From the NCBI GenBank assembly GCA_029448655.1, contig JACCLO010000014.1:2278501-2342500 (forward strand): a stretch of DNA of 64,000 nucleotides, in the 5' to 3' direction. Positions 48,646 to 58,975 of the stretch are shown one piece after another. The DNA is from Wolfiporia cocos (taxonomy: Eukaryota > Basidiomycota > Agaricomycetes > Polyporales > Phaeolaceae). The position numbers were made by a program, and so were the translations under genes. Under the pieces are notes generated by a model that was not told the origin of the DNA, made no database searches, and saw only the letters and a list, made by a program, of their open reading frames with translations. Within the stretch, counting starts at the first letter, position 1. Every line of letters starts with the position of its first letter.

Positions 48646-49859
48646 ACATGCCAATTTCAAGCTTCTAGGCACAGTACCTTTTCTGATCATCAAGAGCACC
48701 CCCGATGCTGGAACCCGATGCCTCAGCTAGACCAAAGCCCTACATACGAACCATCCCAGGCACTAGCCACCAGCATCACTGACACACGCTACAACCCAAG
48801 ACACACACCCGGAGGAAGGGGGCTCACTCAAAGGCGCCTTCCTGGTCTGGGGCATCTAAGGCTGAAGCGGCCAAGACAAGTCTGAGGTTTGCTTGACACA
48901 AGCGCAACCTTAAGACACACACCGGGGGAAGGTGGGTCGCATGAAAGCGCCTTCCTGGTCCGGGCATCTCAAGGCACAAAAGGCCAAGACAAGTCTGAGG
49001 TTTACGCTCGAGACTGTCCGGCATATATACTCCTAATCTATTTGTACATGTTTGTGTACGGTGGCTCAGAGGCCTCTACGTACTGGTATCTAACTGGCTA
49101 TGAGCTATGTGCCGGTAATGGCATCGGAGCGCTGGGGTACGCGAGGATGTCCATGGCGACGTAGCGTATAAGGGTTGGATCAAAGGAATAGCCAATCGGT
49201 CGGGTTCAATCAGTGGTTCTCGTCGATCGTAGGTGCGCCGGTAATGGCGGGGTTCTAAGTCCGTGATCGGGCGTGGTCTGCCGCGATTGGGGTCGTGACG
49301 TCATAATGACCGGTGGTCCTCGTCGGTCGGGTCTATGCCAGTAATGGCGGTGGTGATCGGTAGGTTACGTCGATCGGGGTTCTATCGGTGGTTCTCGTCG
49401 ATAGGGGTTCTGCCGTGCCAATGGCAGGGTTTATACAAGGTGTGGCAGGAGCGTGGACGCGTAGAGTGTAGGTCTAGTGCCTGTAATGGCATTGGTTCAT
49501 GGAGACGGGAGGCGTAGGGTTTGGTTGGTTGGGTGGACGTGGTTTAGTCCTAGCCGTAAGTCTTGGTTAGCATGAGCCAAGGGTCAGCTTAGCGTTAGCC
49601 AAGGGTCGGCTTAACGTGAGCCAAGGGTCGGCTTAGCATGAGCCAAGGGTCATGTGACTTGTGTGGCTTTATATCGGACTGGACGTGGGGTCCGGGACTA
49701 GGGTTCTTAGGCGTGGCTGGCGATGCTGTTAGCTAGTGCCCGTAGTGGTACCTACGTAGGGCTTGGATCTGGCTGAGGCATCGGGTTCCCAGCTTCGGGG
49801 GTGCTCTCGATGGTCGGAAAAGGTACTGTGCCTAAAGGCTTGAAATTGGCGTGTGACAT
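48646..49859. mobile_element. Non-coding inverted-repeat element, copy 1
   Basis: About 85 bp at the left end (TGTCACATGCCAATTTCAAG through GCACAGTACCTTTTC to CCCGATGCCTCAG) recurs inverted at about 49770-49858 at near 90% identity. The interior (~1.2 kb) holds two ~110-bp direct units (about 48785-48895 and 48905-49010), recurring words such as GTAATGGCG and CATGGAGACGGGAGG, and no open frame of note. It looks like a non-autonomous DNA transposon or foldback element. Target duplications could not be defined. Confidence 0.5.
49566..49651. repeat. Short tandem repeat, ~22 bp x 4
   Basis: Four imperfect copies of a unit like CTTAGCATGAGCCAAGGGTCGG lie head to tail inside copy 1 of the inverted-repeat element. 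They are absent from the aligned part of copy 2. Confidence 0.6.
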
Positions 49860-49889
49860 TGCTCAAGACTGTCCGGCTATTATATAGAC

Positions 49890-51228
49890 TCTACTTATTT
49901 GTACATGTTATGCTGCGGGCCAGTAAGGGCAGTAGGCGCAGTGTGATTGGTCTAAGCTACGTTGCCTGTAGGTGCAGAGTGACTAAGCCGGTAATGGCAT
50001 CAGAGTGGTGATGTCCATAGCGACGTAGTGGATCAGGCCCATGACACATGCTACAACTTAAGACACACACCCGGGGGGAAGGGGGCTTGCTCAAAGGTGC
50101 CTTCCTGGTCCGGGGCATCTAAGGCTGAAGAGGCCAAGACAAGTCTGAAGTTCGCTCAAGACTGTCTGGCTATTATATTGACACACACACAACCTCAGAC
50201 ACACACCGAGGAAGGGGGATTGCTCAGAGGCGCCTTCCTGGTCCGGGCATCTAAGGCTGAAATGGCCAAGACAAGTCTGAGGTTTGCTCAAGACTGTCTG
50301 GCGTATATATAGACTATACACTGTTTGTACATGTTATGGTGTGTGGCCCGTAGGGCATCGGCGCTGAGGTAATCTAGTAGCTACGTGGTGGTCAGTAATG
50401 GCACCGGGCGCGGTGATTGTAGAGCGCTAGAGGTCCATGGCAACGTAGTGGGTTAGACCCGAGTCGGTGGTTCTTGTCGATTGGGGGTTCGCCGGTAATG
50501 GCGGGGTTCTATGTCCATGATCGGGGCATCTGCAGTCCAGGTTCCCAAGTACTGGTACTGAGGAGTGGCACGTGGCGGTCCAGGTCCCCACATGCTGGTA
50601 CTGAGGAGTGGCGTCTGCCGAGAATGTGGACTGGCCAGTACAGGCCGTGTGTGACGTAGGATGATTGAGTGTGATCAGCCACGATTGGTATGTAGCACTC
50701 TGTGACTGCTAGGGTTCTCAGTCGTGCAGAGCTGGGTTTAGAGCCTCTGTAGACTATAGCGTAGTGCTAAGGGGTTTTAGGCCTCCCATAGGCCATTGTT
50801 CATATAGTACATAGTCCGTGCCAGTAATGGTGTATAGTCCATGGTCGGTAATGACCGGGTAGCTGGTAATGGCTGTAGTCCATGGAGACGGGAGGCATAG
50901 GGGTTTTGGCTTGGTTGGGTGGACTGGTCCCTAGCCATGAGTCTGCTACATGTGGTACGTTGTGCGAGGTATAGTCCAGGTAGTGGGGGAGATGCTACTG
51001 GGCTCGCCGTACACTGGTCATGGTCACATGACTCAGTGGCTCTGTGGACCGTGTGGTTGGACCGGACAGGGGGTTCTAGGTGTGACTGGTGCTGCTGGTA
51101 GCTAGTGCCTGGAGTGGCTCATATGTAGGGCTTCTACTAGCTGAGGTGTCAGGTTTCCAGCCTCAGGGGTGTTCTTGATGATCGGAAAAGATACTGTGCC
51201 TAAAGACTTGAAATTGGCGTGTGACATA
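49890..51228. mobile_element. Inverted-repeat element, copy 2 (partial)
   Basis: This copy shares the anchor TTTGTACATGTTATG, the ~110-bp units (about 50041-50160 and 50180-50315), the CATGGAGACGGGAGGCATAG block and the right terminal repeat (GATACTGTGCCTAAAG to GGCGTGTGACA) with copy 1. The matching left terminus is not found. It contains the empty-site version of the solo LTR integration at 56.4 kb (CTAAG at 49983-49987). Confidence 0.5.
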
Positions 51229-52210
51229 TATAGCTATACTACTGTGTGTACATGTTATGGTGCGTGGCCCATAGGGCATCAGCGCTGAGGTAATCTATGT
51301 GCTACGTGGCCTGTAATGGCATCAGGGGCGCTGGTACGGCTACGAGGGAGCGCTGATGTCCATGACGGCGTAGCGGGTTAGGCCCGAGTCAGTGGCTCTC
51401 ATCGATTAGGGGTTCGCCGGTAATGGCGGGGTTCTATGTCCGTGATCGGGACGTCTGTGGTCCAGGTTCCCACGTGCTGGTACTGAGGAGTGGCATCTAC
51501 TGAGAGCGTGGACTGTAGAGTGATCAAGCGTGATCAGCTGCGATTGACGGGGCGCTTCCTGTGACTGTTAGGGTTCTCAGTCATACAGGGTGCTGTCTAC
51601 TGGGTTTAGAGCCTCCGTAGGCTATTGCGCAAGTATGCTGGGGTTTAAGGCCTCCTGTGGGCCATAGCGTAGTGCTAAGGGGTTTTAGGCCTCCCGTGGG
51701 CCATAGTCCGTATAGTACATAGTCCATGCTGGTAATGGCGTGAGTCCATGGAGACGGGATGTTACGGGTCTAACACGGCTGAGCCCACGGGAAGTGGTAA
51801 GCGTGTGAAACCGTTACCCAATTAGGCAACAGGGAACGTGCTTATATACCTGGAACCACAGTCTCGCCTAACCGCGAGATTACGCCCTTTTAGCGAAGGG
51901 GGCTAAATGCCTTGCATAGCACGCTGGTGGTTCTGCGTGCGACCGTAACACGGGAGATGTAGGGTTCGGTTGGTTGGGTGGACATGGTCCTAGCCGTGAG
52001 TCTGTATGGTCATGACCTGATGAGGTATGGTTCAGGTAGTGAGGGTTGGTTGGGTTGGGTGCTACTGGGCTCATCGTAATTGGTTGGGGTTACGTGACTG
52101 CCATTGGCTTTGTACTGGACGGGATGTGTGGTTGGGGACTAGGGTTCTTAGGCGTGGCTGGTGATGCTGTTAGCTAGTGCCTGTGGTGGTACGTATGTAG
52201 GACTTGGATC
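51229..52210. mobile_element. Inverted-repeat element, copy 3 (truncated, LTR-interrupted)
   Basis: It begins with the same GTGTGTACATGTTATGGTGC anchor as copy 2 and runs through GTAATGGCGGGGTTCTATGT, then is interrupted by a solo LTR at 51760-51950. It resumes with GTTGGTTGGGTGGACATGG and ends near 52210 without its right terminus, where unrelated sequence and the minisatellite follow. Confidence 0.45.
51760..51950 (-). mobile_element. Solo LTR, 191 bp, with 5-bp target duplication
   Basis: The insertion has TGTTACGG at one end and CCGTAACA at the other, the TG...CA termini of an LTR. It is flanked by identical CGGGA at 51755-51759 and 51951-51955. The sister copies read GAGACGGGAGGC with a single CGGGA at the same point, showing the empty site. 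A TATATA-like word lies inside. On the minus strand it reads in the usual LTR direction, though orientation is inferred. No internal retroelement genes remain. Confidence 0.8.
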
Positions 52211-52425
52211 TAGTCTATAAGTAATGGGAGCTCACGTGGGAGGCGTCGCGTGTCGCTAGCATGTCACGCACGAGAATCGCACATGGCGAGCACGTTTGCC
52301 ACGTGGCATCGTCAATCCTGCTCCCATTAGATAGGGCGCCTGGCGCCGGTAAATTCCCATGCCCAGCGCCTGCAAGGCACACTGCTAGCTCGCATTTTGC
52401 GCGCTGTTCCTGCCCCGCACCACGG
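52211..52425. other. Unclassified sequence before minisatellite
   Basis: About 215 bases with no recognised gene or repeat copy. Open frames that cross it belong to the minisatellite artefact described next. Confidence 0.4.
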
Positions 52426-53220
52426 GGATTCATGCCACGGGGATTCATACCCCACACCATGGGGATTCGTGCCCCACACCACAGGGATTCGTGGCCCATT
52501 CCATGGGGGTTTGTGGCCCATGCCACAGGGATTTGTGTCCTGTGGCATGGGGATTTTGTAATGTAAATACCCCACACCACGGGGATTTGTACCCCGTGCC
52601 ATGGGGATTCGTGCCCTACACCATGGGGATTTTTGGCCCATGCCATGGGGGTTTGTGCCCCATGCCACAGGGATTTGTGTGTCCTGTGCCACGGGGATTT
52701 GTGGCCCATGCCACGGGGATTTGTGCTCTGTGCCATGGAGATTTGTGCCCTGTGCCACAGGGATTTGTGTCCTGTGCCACGGGGATTTTGTAATGTAAAT
52801 ACCCCACACCATGGGGATTTGTACCCTGTGCCACAGGCATTTGTGCCCCATGCCATGGGGATTTGTGTTCTGTGCCATGGAGATTTGTGCCCCATACCAC
52901 GGGGATTTGTGCCCCATGCCACAGGGATTTGTGTCCTGTGGCATGGGGATTTTGTAATGTAAATACCCCACACCATGGGGATTTGTACCCCGTGCTACAG
53001 GGATTTGTGCCCTACACCACAGGGATTTTTGGCCCATGCCATGGGGGTTTGTGCCCCATGCCACGGGGATTTGTGCTCTGTGGCATGGGGATTTGTGTCC
53101 TGTGGCATGGGGATTTTGTAATGTAAATACCCCACACCACAGGGATTTGTGCCCCACACCACAGGGATCTGTGCCCTGTGCCATGGGGATTTTATGCCAC
53201 GGGGATTTTTGTAACATAAA
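52426..53220. repeat. 22-bp minisatellite with higher-order units
   Basis: About 35 imperfect copies of a 22-bp unit (consensus near GGGGATTTGTGCCCCATGCCAC) run head to tail. At about 52554, 52786, 52949 and 53114 a variant GGATTTTGTAATGTAAAT occurs, giving higher-order units of about 163-165 bp (first spacing 232 bp). Because 22 is one more than a multiple of 3, each strand is read through all three frames without stops, producing apparent proteins of up to 315 residues with a 22-residue repeat. These are not taken as genes. Confidence 0.88.
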
Positions 53221-53566
53221 TGGCCTGTGCTGTAGATGCCTGCCAAAAGATTGCAAAACATTTTGACACCACATTACACAGTATTACAAGTGAAGCAACG
53301 ATGAGACCGAGGATCAGCAAGGTGTCAGAAGTGGCTGAGCAGGCAGAGACAAAAGAGGCAAGTTGGGGAACCCATGAGTAATGCACAGGAACTTCATGGG
53401 GGATCCACAGGTAACTTAAAAAAACCCCTGATTATCTGAAATAGGCACACATGGATTGGAATAATATATTGAAGTGGAAAAAGCAGTGTGACCGTGGCGA
53501 AGCCACAGGTAATTAAGCTAGTACACTTTCACACGAGTCATATTCCCCTGAGTAGTTGCTTGGAGT
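53221..53566. other. Unclassified sequence
   Basis: About 345 bases after the minisatellite with no recognised gene. Words such as GGTGTCAGAAGTGG and an inverted GTGGCGAAGCCAC are seen but cannot be assigned. Confidence 0.35.
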
Positions 53567-54172
53567 GTTGCTTGTGTCAGCTGGTAGCCACCCTCGTGCC
53601 CATTACTGGATGCGTAGGGCCTTAGGTACACGGTCAATAGGTAGACACGTGACCAGGACACATAGGCAGATGACCACATAGGCGGCACCTGCTTATACTA
53701 TATACCCTGCTAAGCCCTTATGGCTTAGCAGCTTTGGTTACTAGGGCATGGGCCAGCCCCTCAGGCTGTGCACAGACCCTCTCTTCAGGGTAGGCCTTGT
53801 CTCAGGTAGATAGAGAGCCTCTCATGTATATATACCTTAGCCTGGGGTCACTAGGACCTCAGAACTAAGATTGTCATCTAAGGGCATAGCATCCCCTGGA
53901 CATCCCCTCTGTGTGCATACCCACTCTGCTTCTTGGTTACCCCCTAGAAGGCGGCCTCTGCTCAACGATGAGCATGCCCTTGAGTTCTCTACCTATGCAA
54001 CTAGATAGGTAGACGTTTAGGGTCCCTCGCCCACAGGTGAGTCTTGTGATATATACTGGACTTGCTGAACGCTATTGCCTCATTTCTACTCATCGCATTC
54101 ATACTACGAGTTAACGACTCATTGTATCCTGTTCGATTACTCTCTTATCTCGCAACCTCAAGCAAACATAAC
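53567..54172 (+). mobile_element. Possible LTR, about 606 bp
   Basis: The stretch begins TGTTGCTTGTG and ends AAACATAACA, a TGTT...AACA pair as in LTRs. It contains a TATA-like GATATATACTGG about 120 bp before the end, followed by CT-rich sequence. No target duplication is visible, and no internal retroelement domain flanks it, so the call and edges are tentative. Confidence 0.28.
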
Positions 54173-54189
54173 AAGCGAGTATTGTCTTG

Positions 54190-54660
54190 TGTCGCTCCGA
54201 GCGCTTGTAAGGCTCCAGACGCTCGTGAGGGTCCCCTTCCGGGGCTTGTGTGGGCCGGCTTCAAGGGCCCGTGAGGCTTTGACAGTTTGTAAGGGTCGGC
54301 TTTGACGGCTCGTATCGGCTTCGAAGGCCGACTTTAGGGCGGGTCAAGCCCGAGCAGGTTGGCTTGAAGCACCCCTGAGGTTGGCTTGAAGCCCCCCCCC
54401 CCCCCCTCCGAGGTCGGCTTTGAGCGCTCGTAAGGCTTCGAGGGTTTGTGTGGGTCAGCTTAAAGCGCCTGTGTGGCCGGCTCAAAGCGCTCGTAACGTC
54501 AGCTCAAAGCGCTCGCAAGGCCAGCCTGAAGCGCTCGTGATGCTTCAACCGTCTCTAAGGGTCGGCTTTGAGTGCTTGTGTGGGTCGGCTTCAAGCGCTC
54601 GTAAGGCCGGCTTTGAGCGCCAGCAATGTTGGCTTCGAGTGCTGGTGTCACGCCTTTGCA
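54190..54660. repeat. Degenerate 22-24 bp tandem repeats, block 1
   Basis: Imperfect copies of a unit like GGTCGGCTTGAAGCGCTCGTAA run for nearly 500 bases. Copies vary in length and sequence. A run of 15 C at 54392-54406 interrupts the block. Open frames here are by-products of the repeat. Confidence 0.75.
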
Positions 54661-54905
54661 AATTTTTTGTTTTGGCGAATAACGCCTTGACCACGGGCCG
54701 TCAGCCTGTGGGACTTGTACTGTCGGACTCGCCCCGTCAAGGGCTTCCAGACGGATATAATCCCATATTGGGCGCTCGTATTACATAAGCGATGGGTGGT
54801 CACCTGAGACAGCTACCTAATTGGGGCATGCCACGCTTTAGGTGCCCCTGTGACCATGATGGCCATGCGGTGTCTTGTTGGGGTCAATAGGCGGTGCGTT
54901 TTGTA
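54661..54905. other. Spacer between repeat blocks
   Basis: About 245 bases of unique-looking sequence with no recognised gene. It contains CCCATATTGGGCGCTCGTATTACATAAGC, part of which echoes the GATTACATAAGC word of the following higher-order repeat. Confidence 0.35.
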
Positions 54906-55817
54906 TTATCCAGCTTGTATGGATCGGCTTTAAGGGTTTGCAAGGTTGGCCTCGGGCGCTCGCGACGCTTCAAGGGTTTGAAAGGGCCTCCTTGGAGGGC
55001 TTGTAAGGGCCAGCCTCAAGGGCTTGTAAGGCTCCGAGGGTTTGTATGGGTCGGCTCTGAGCACGAGTGTGCGCCACAGAGCGGTGAGGGTACGTTAAAA
55101 GTTGTGCAGAACCTTAGCCTCTTGACTTCAGCTCGTGCCACCAGTACCATCGGGTAGCCCCCATCGACCACTTTCAGATGACGGTGCATGTGGGTTGGGT
55201 GCCCCGATTACATAAGCAACGGGTTGTGGCCGCCGTCCGCTTCCTAATGAGGTGGAACGCAAAATAAGCGCCCGTGGGCGCCCATATGGTGTTGGACTTC
55301 AGGCGTTTGTAAGGATCGGCTTCAAGGGCTTGTATGGGCCCGCTCCAAGTGCTTGCATGGGCCGGCTTGAAGCGCTGGTAAGGCTTTGAAGGTTTGTATG
55401 GGTTGACTTGAAGTGCCTGTGTGGTCGGTCAGAAGCGCTCGTAAGGTCAGGTAGAAGCGCTTGCAAGGTCAGGTAGAAGCGCTTGCAAGGTCGGCTTGGA
55501 GCACTCGCGTGTGCCACAGAGCGGCGAGGGTACATTAAAAGTCGTGCAGAACCTTAGCCTCTTGGCTTCAGCCCACGCCGTCAGCACCGTCGGGTAGCCC
55601 TCATCGACCACTTTCAGACGAGGGTGCATGTGGGTTGGGTGCCCCGATTACATAAGCAACGGGTTGTGGCCACCATCCGCTTCCTAATGAGGTGAGACGC
55701 AAAATAAGCGCCCGTGGGCGCCCATATGGTGTTGGACTTCAGGCGTTTGTAAGGGTCGGCTTCAAGGGCTTGCATGGGCCGGCTTCAAACACTTGTAAGG
55801 CTTTGAGGGTTTGCATG
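54906..55817. repeat. ~441-bp higher-order repeat, array A
   Basis: Degenerate 22-24 bp repeats alternate with a conserved ~230-bp block. The block runs from GAGGGTACRTTAAAAG through TGCATGTGGGTTGGGTGCCC to GGCGCCCATATGGTGTTGG. Two blocks start near 55087 and 55529, a spacing of about 442 bp. The part 55190-55693 is almost identical to 58412-58915. Confidence 0.75.
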
Positions 55818-57180
55818 TGTCACACGCCAGTTTCAAGCCTTTAGGCACAGTACCTTTTCCAATCATCCCAAGCCCTGCTACATGGATCACACCTCATACA
55901 CGTACCACCTCGTCTGAACGCACCACGACCACTAGACTCACGGCTAGGACCAAGTCCACCCAACCAACCGAACCCCATGCCTCCCGTCTCCACGGACTAC
56001 AGCCATTACCGGCTACACGGTCATTACCAACCACAGACTACACACCATTACTGGCACGAACTATATACGATACGGACTGGCCCACGAAAGGCCTTAAACT
56101 CCACAGCGCCCAGGTCTACGAGGAACACCGACCTCGGGCAGCCCTTGTACGACCGAAAACCCTAGCAGTCACAAGGCGCTACGTACCGATCGCAGCCGAT
56201 CACGCTCGATCGCCCTACATCATGCACGGACCGTATTGGCCAGTCCACGTTTCCAGCTAACGCCACTTCTCAGTACCGATCCCTTGGGAACCTGGACCGC
56301 AGACGCCCCGATCATGGACTTAGAACCCCGCCATTACTGGCGAACCTCCGATCGACGAGAACCACCAACTCGGGCCTGATCCGCTGGGTCGCTATGGACA
56401 TCACTGCTCCGGTGTCATTAACGGCTTAGTGACACAAGACTACTCACTTATGTTATAAGCGTTGAGGTTTGCTGGTTAGGCGTAAGCTTTGAAGGTTGTC
56501 GGTAGACAAGAACTTGTTAAGCGAGTAGAGCAGGGCGCGATGAGTTGTTGACTCGAAGTGCAGATGCAATGAATAGAATCTGAGGTGTTAACGCTCAGAT
56601 ATCGTAGTATATATACATGTTATATAAGACCCCTAACAGTCTTATTACCTAATCTAATTACCCCAATACGGAGGACAGGTCCTCAGATACCTAAGTACTT
56701 AGTAATTACAAGTAAATACATATACCGATCAATACCGGGATATAGGTATGCGGCGTAGGCCGCGCGAATAGCGAATAGTGCGCAATCATTAGTCAGTTGG
56801 AGGCGTGACCAAACGCCGGTCCGCTGATCTAATGTGAGTGACGTTGTACGGACGAGATGTCCGATTGGCTACAAGAATAGACATGTGACTTTATGGGAAC
56901 TTCTGTAGATTAGATACCGTCGTTACGGGAGATAAGACGGCCATCATTCGGCTTGTATGTAACGAATAGTTATAAACCGTTACCAACCAGTTAAGCCTTG
57001 GTTATAGGTATAAACCGTAGATAAATTCGTAGAAATATGGGAAAAATAGTATTAATACTAGGAAAATCTTGTGACACTTAGTCACTCCACACCTACGGGC
57101 AACGTAGCTTGGACCCATCACACTGCGCCTACTGCCCTTACCGGTGTCGGTCAAAAAAAAAATGCTCGGTTTCACCGGGT
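55818..57180 (-). mobile_element. Inverted-repeat element, copy 4, opposite orientation, LTR-interrupted
   Basis: It starts with the terminal repeat in reverse sense (TGTCACACGCCAGTTTCAAG, GGCACAGTACCTTTTC). It continues with the complement of the GGTTGGTTGGGTGGAC / CATGGAGACGGGAGG / GTAATGG blocks seen in copies 1-3, and is split by a solo LTR at 56430-57076. After the LTR it resumes with the complement of the copy 2 sequence near 49930-49983, then passes into A-rich sequence at 57154. Confidence 0.55.
56430..57076. mobile_element. Solo LTR, 647 bp, with 5-bp target duplication
   Basis: The insert begins TGACACAAGA and ends TCTTGTGACA, near-perfect short inverted termini with TG...CA ends. 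It is flanked by CTTAG at 56425-56429 and 57077-57081. The related copy 2 has one CTAAG (complement of CTTAG) at 49983-49987 in the same sequence context, an unoccupied site. The interior is AT-rich with ATGTTATATAAGAC, a TATA-like word. No gag-pol remains. Confidence 0.82.
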
Positions 57181-58010
57181 GTTAAAATTGCACCGGGCTA
57201 TTCGAGTTGTTGTTCGTGGGGTCGATTTGGGTAGTTCCACAAGTGGGGAGACAAGGAGGATGGCTAAAGAGTGCAGCAGAATATTTGGTAGGAGTGACCA
57301 GATTACTTCAGGAGAAAGTTGACTTTAGTCTTGTAGAACTTGTGCCTCGTGCACTGCCTGTCCGGTAGGCATTCCAGGGAGACACTTCAGTCGTCTGAAC
57401 TTCAGCTGGGTAACTTGATTCTCTGATTCTTTTTTTTTCTGAGGCCACTGGGGCCAATATATATACAGGAAAAATGGGGGACTAAAATATTGGTGGATAG
57501 GTACCCTAGTATTTTTCCCGAGCAAATTCATAGGGTTTTGAGTCATGTAGAGCGATGAAACGCTATCGTATGGTTTGTTCAGAGCGGATAGGCAATTTTC
57601 TGAAACACGATCGTAGTGGGAGAAAGTATAAGAGATGAAACAGGGCATAAAAATACCGTAAAACATTTTTAAAGAGGGGCCGGGGTTGCACCTGGTCTTG
57701 GATAAATTTGTGGATATACGTTGAAGTATTTTGGGTCTAATGTAAATTTATGGGGGCGCGCTGCCCATGTTTGGGGGTCAGAGAGGTTGCGGGATGGAGA
57801 GGTGACAAGGATTAGCGCCGTCACGTGACTTGATTGGTGCTGTGGCTGAGCTTCCCAGATAGGTACTCCAAGCTTCCAGAGGCCATCCCGGGAGATCCGC
57901 TTGGTGGATTGTGATGATTAGGGTACGTATAGATTCCCCTAACCTTGTAGTATTTTATTCTGACGTTATTCCCATGTGAAACAGTTTATTGGTCGGACAC
58001 CGGCCACGCA
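57181..58010. other. Unclassified repeat-block sequence
   Basis: About 830 bases with homopolymer runs (A9 at 57155, T9 at 57430) and ATATATA near 57457. A minus-strand open frame of 113 codons (57666-57325) has no recognised motif and was not called. Confidence 0.35.
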
Positions 58011-58168
58011 GCATAACATGTACAAATAGTGTAGAGTTTATATAAACGCCAGACAGTCTTGAGCAAACCTCAGACTTGTCTTGGCCTCTTCAGCCTTAGA
58101 TGCCCTAGACCAGGAAGGTGCCTTTGAGCGAGGCCCCTTCCCCCAGGTGTGTGTCTTAGGTTGTAGCG
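58011..58168 (-). repeat. Inverted copy of the ~110-bp unit
   Basis: The complement of the block seen at about 50180-50335: ACATGTACAAATAG, then GACTTGTCTTGGCCTCTTCA, GACCAGGAAGGTGCC and GTGTGTGTCTTAGGTTGTAG. It ties the right flank of the 56-58 kb region to the element family at 48-51 kb in opposite orientation. Confidence 0.65.
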
Positions 58169-58975
58169 TGTGTCAGCATATGGATTGGCTCGAAGCGCCT
58201 ACGTGGTCGGCCAGAAGCGCTTGTAAGGTCGGGTAGAAGCGCTCACACAGCCGGCTCGAAGCGCACGTGCGGTTGGCTTGGAGCGCTCGCGTGCGCCACA
58301 AAGTGGCGAGGGTACATTAAAAGTTGTGCAGAACCTTAGCCTCTTGGCTTCAGCCCACGCCGTCAGCACCGTCGGGTAGCCCTCGTCGACCACTTTCAGA
58401 CGAGGGTGCATGTGGGTTGGGTGCCCCGATTACATAAGCAACGGGTTGTGGCCGCCGTCCGCTTCCTAATGAGGTGGAACGCAAAATAAGCGCCCGTGGG
58501 CGCCCATATGGTGTTGGACTTCAGGCGTTTGTAAGGATCGGCTTCAGGGGCTTGTATGGGCCCGCTCCAAGTGCTTGCATGGGCCGGCTTGAAGCGCTGG
58601 TGAGGCTTTGAAGGTTTGTATGGGTTGACTTGAAGTGCCTGTGTGGTCGGTCAGAAGCGCTCGTAAGGTCAGGTAGAAGCGCTTGCAAGGTCAGGTAGAA
58701 GCGCTTGCAAGGTCGGCTTGGAGCACTCGCATGTGCCACAGAGCGGCGAGGGTACATTAAAAGTCGTGCAGAACCTTAGCCTCTTGGCTTCAGCCCACGC
58801 CGTCAGCACCGTCGGGTAGCCCTCGTCGACCACTTTCAGACGAGGGTGCATGTGGGTTGGGTGCCCCGATTACATAAGCAACGGGTTGTGGCCGCCGTCC
58901 GCTTCCTAATGAGGTAGGATGCGAAATAAGCGCCCGTGGGCGCCCATCTGCTTCCTAATGAGGTGGCGCATGCCC
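58169..58975. repeat. ~441-bp higher-order repeat, array B
   Basis: Same architecture as array A, with conserved blocks starting near 58309 and 58750 (spacing ~441 bp). From 58412 to 58915 it matches 55190-55693 at a constant offset of 3222 bp, with only a handful of substitutions seen and no indels. This indicates a recent duplication of about 504 bp, or gene conversion. Confidence 0.8.

Noticed and set aside
49566..49651. CRISPR-like array
   Set aside because: Direct contiguous tandem repeat without spacers, in a eukaryotic genome.
52215..53274. Long open frames (up to 315 codons) on both strands
   Set aside because: They arise from a stop-free 22-bp tandem repeat read through all frames; composition is Trp/Pro/His/Gly repeats with no domain.
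53221..54190. Intact LTR retrotransposon
   Set aside because: No gag, protease, reverse transcriptase or integrase coding remains; only LTR-like ends are visible.
57325..57666. 113-codon minus-strand frame in the repeat block
   Set aside because: No motif, AT-rich low-complexity surroundings, no splice partners; likely chance.
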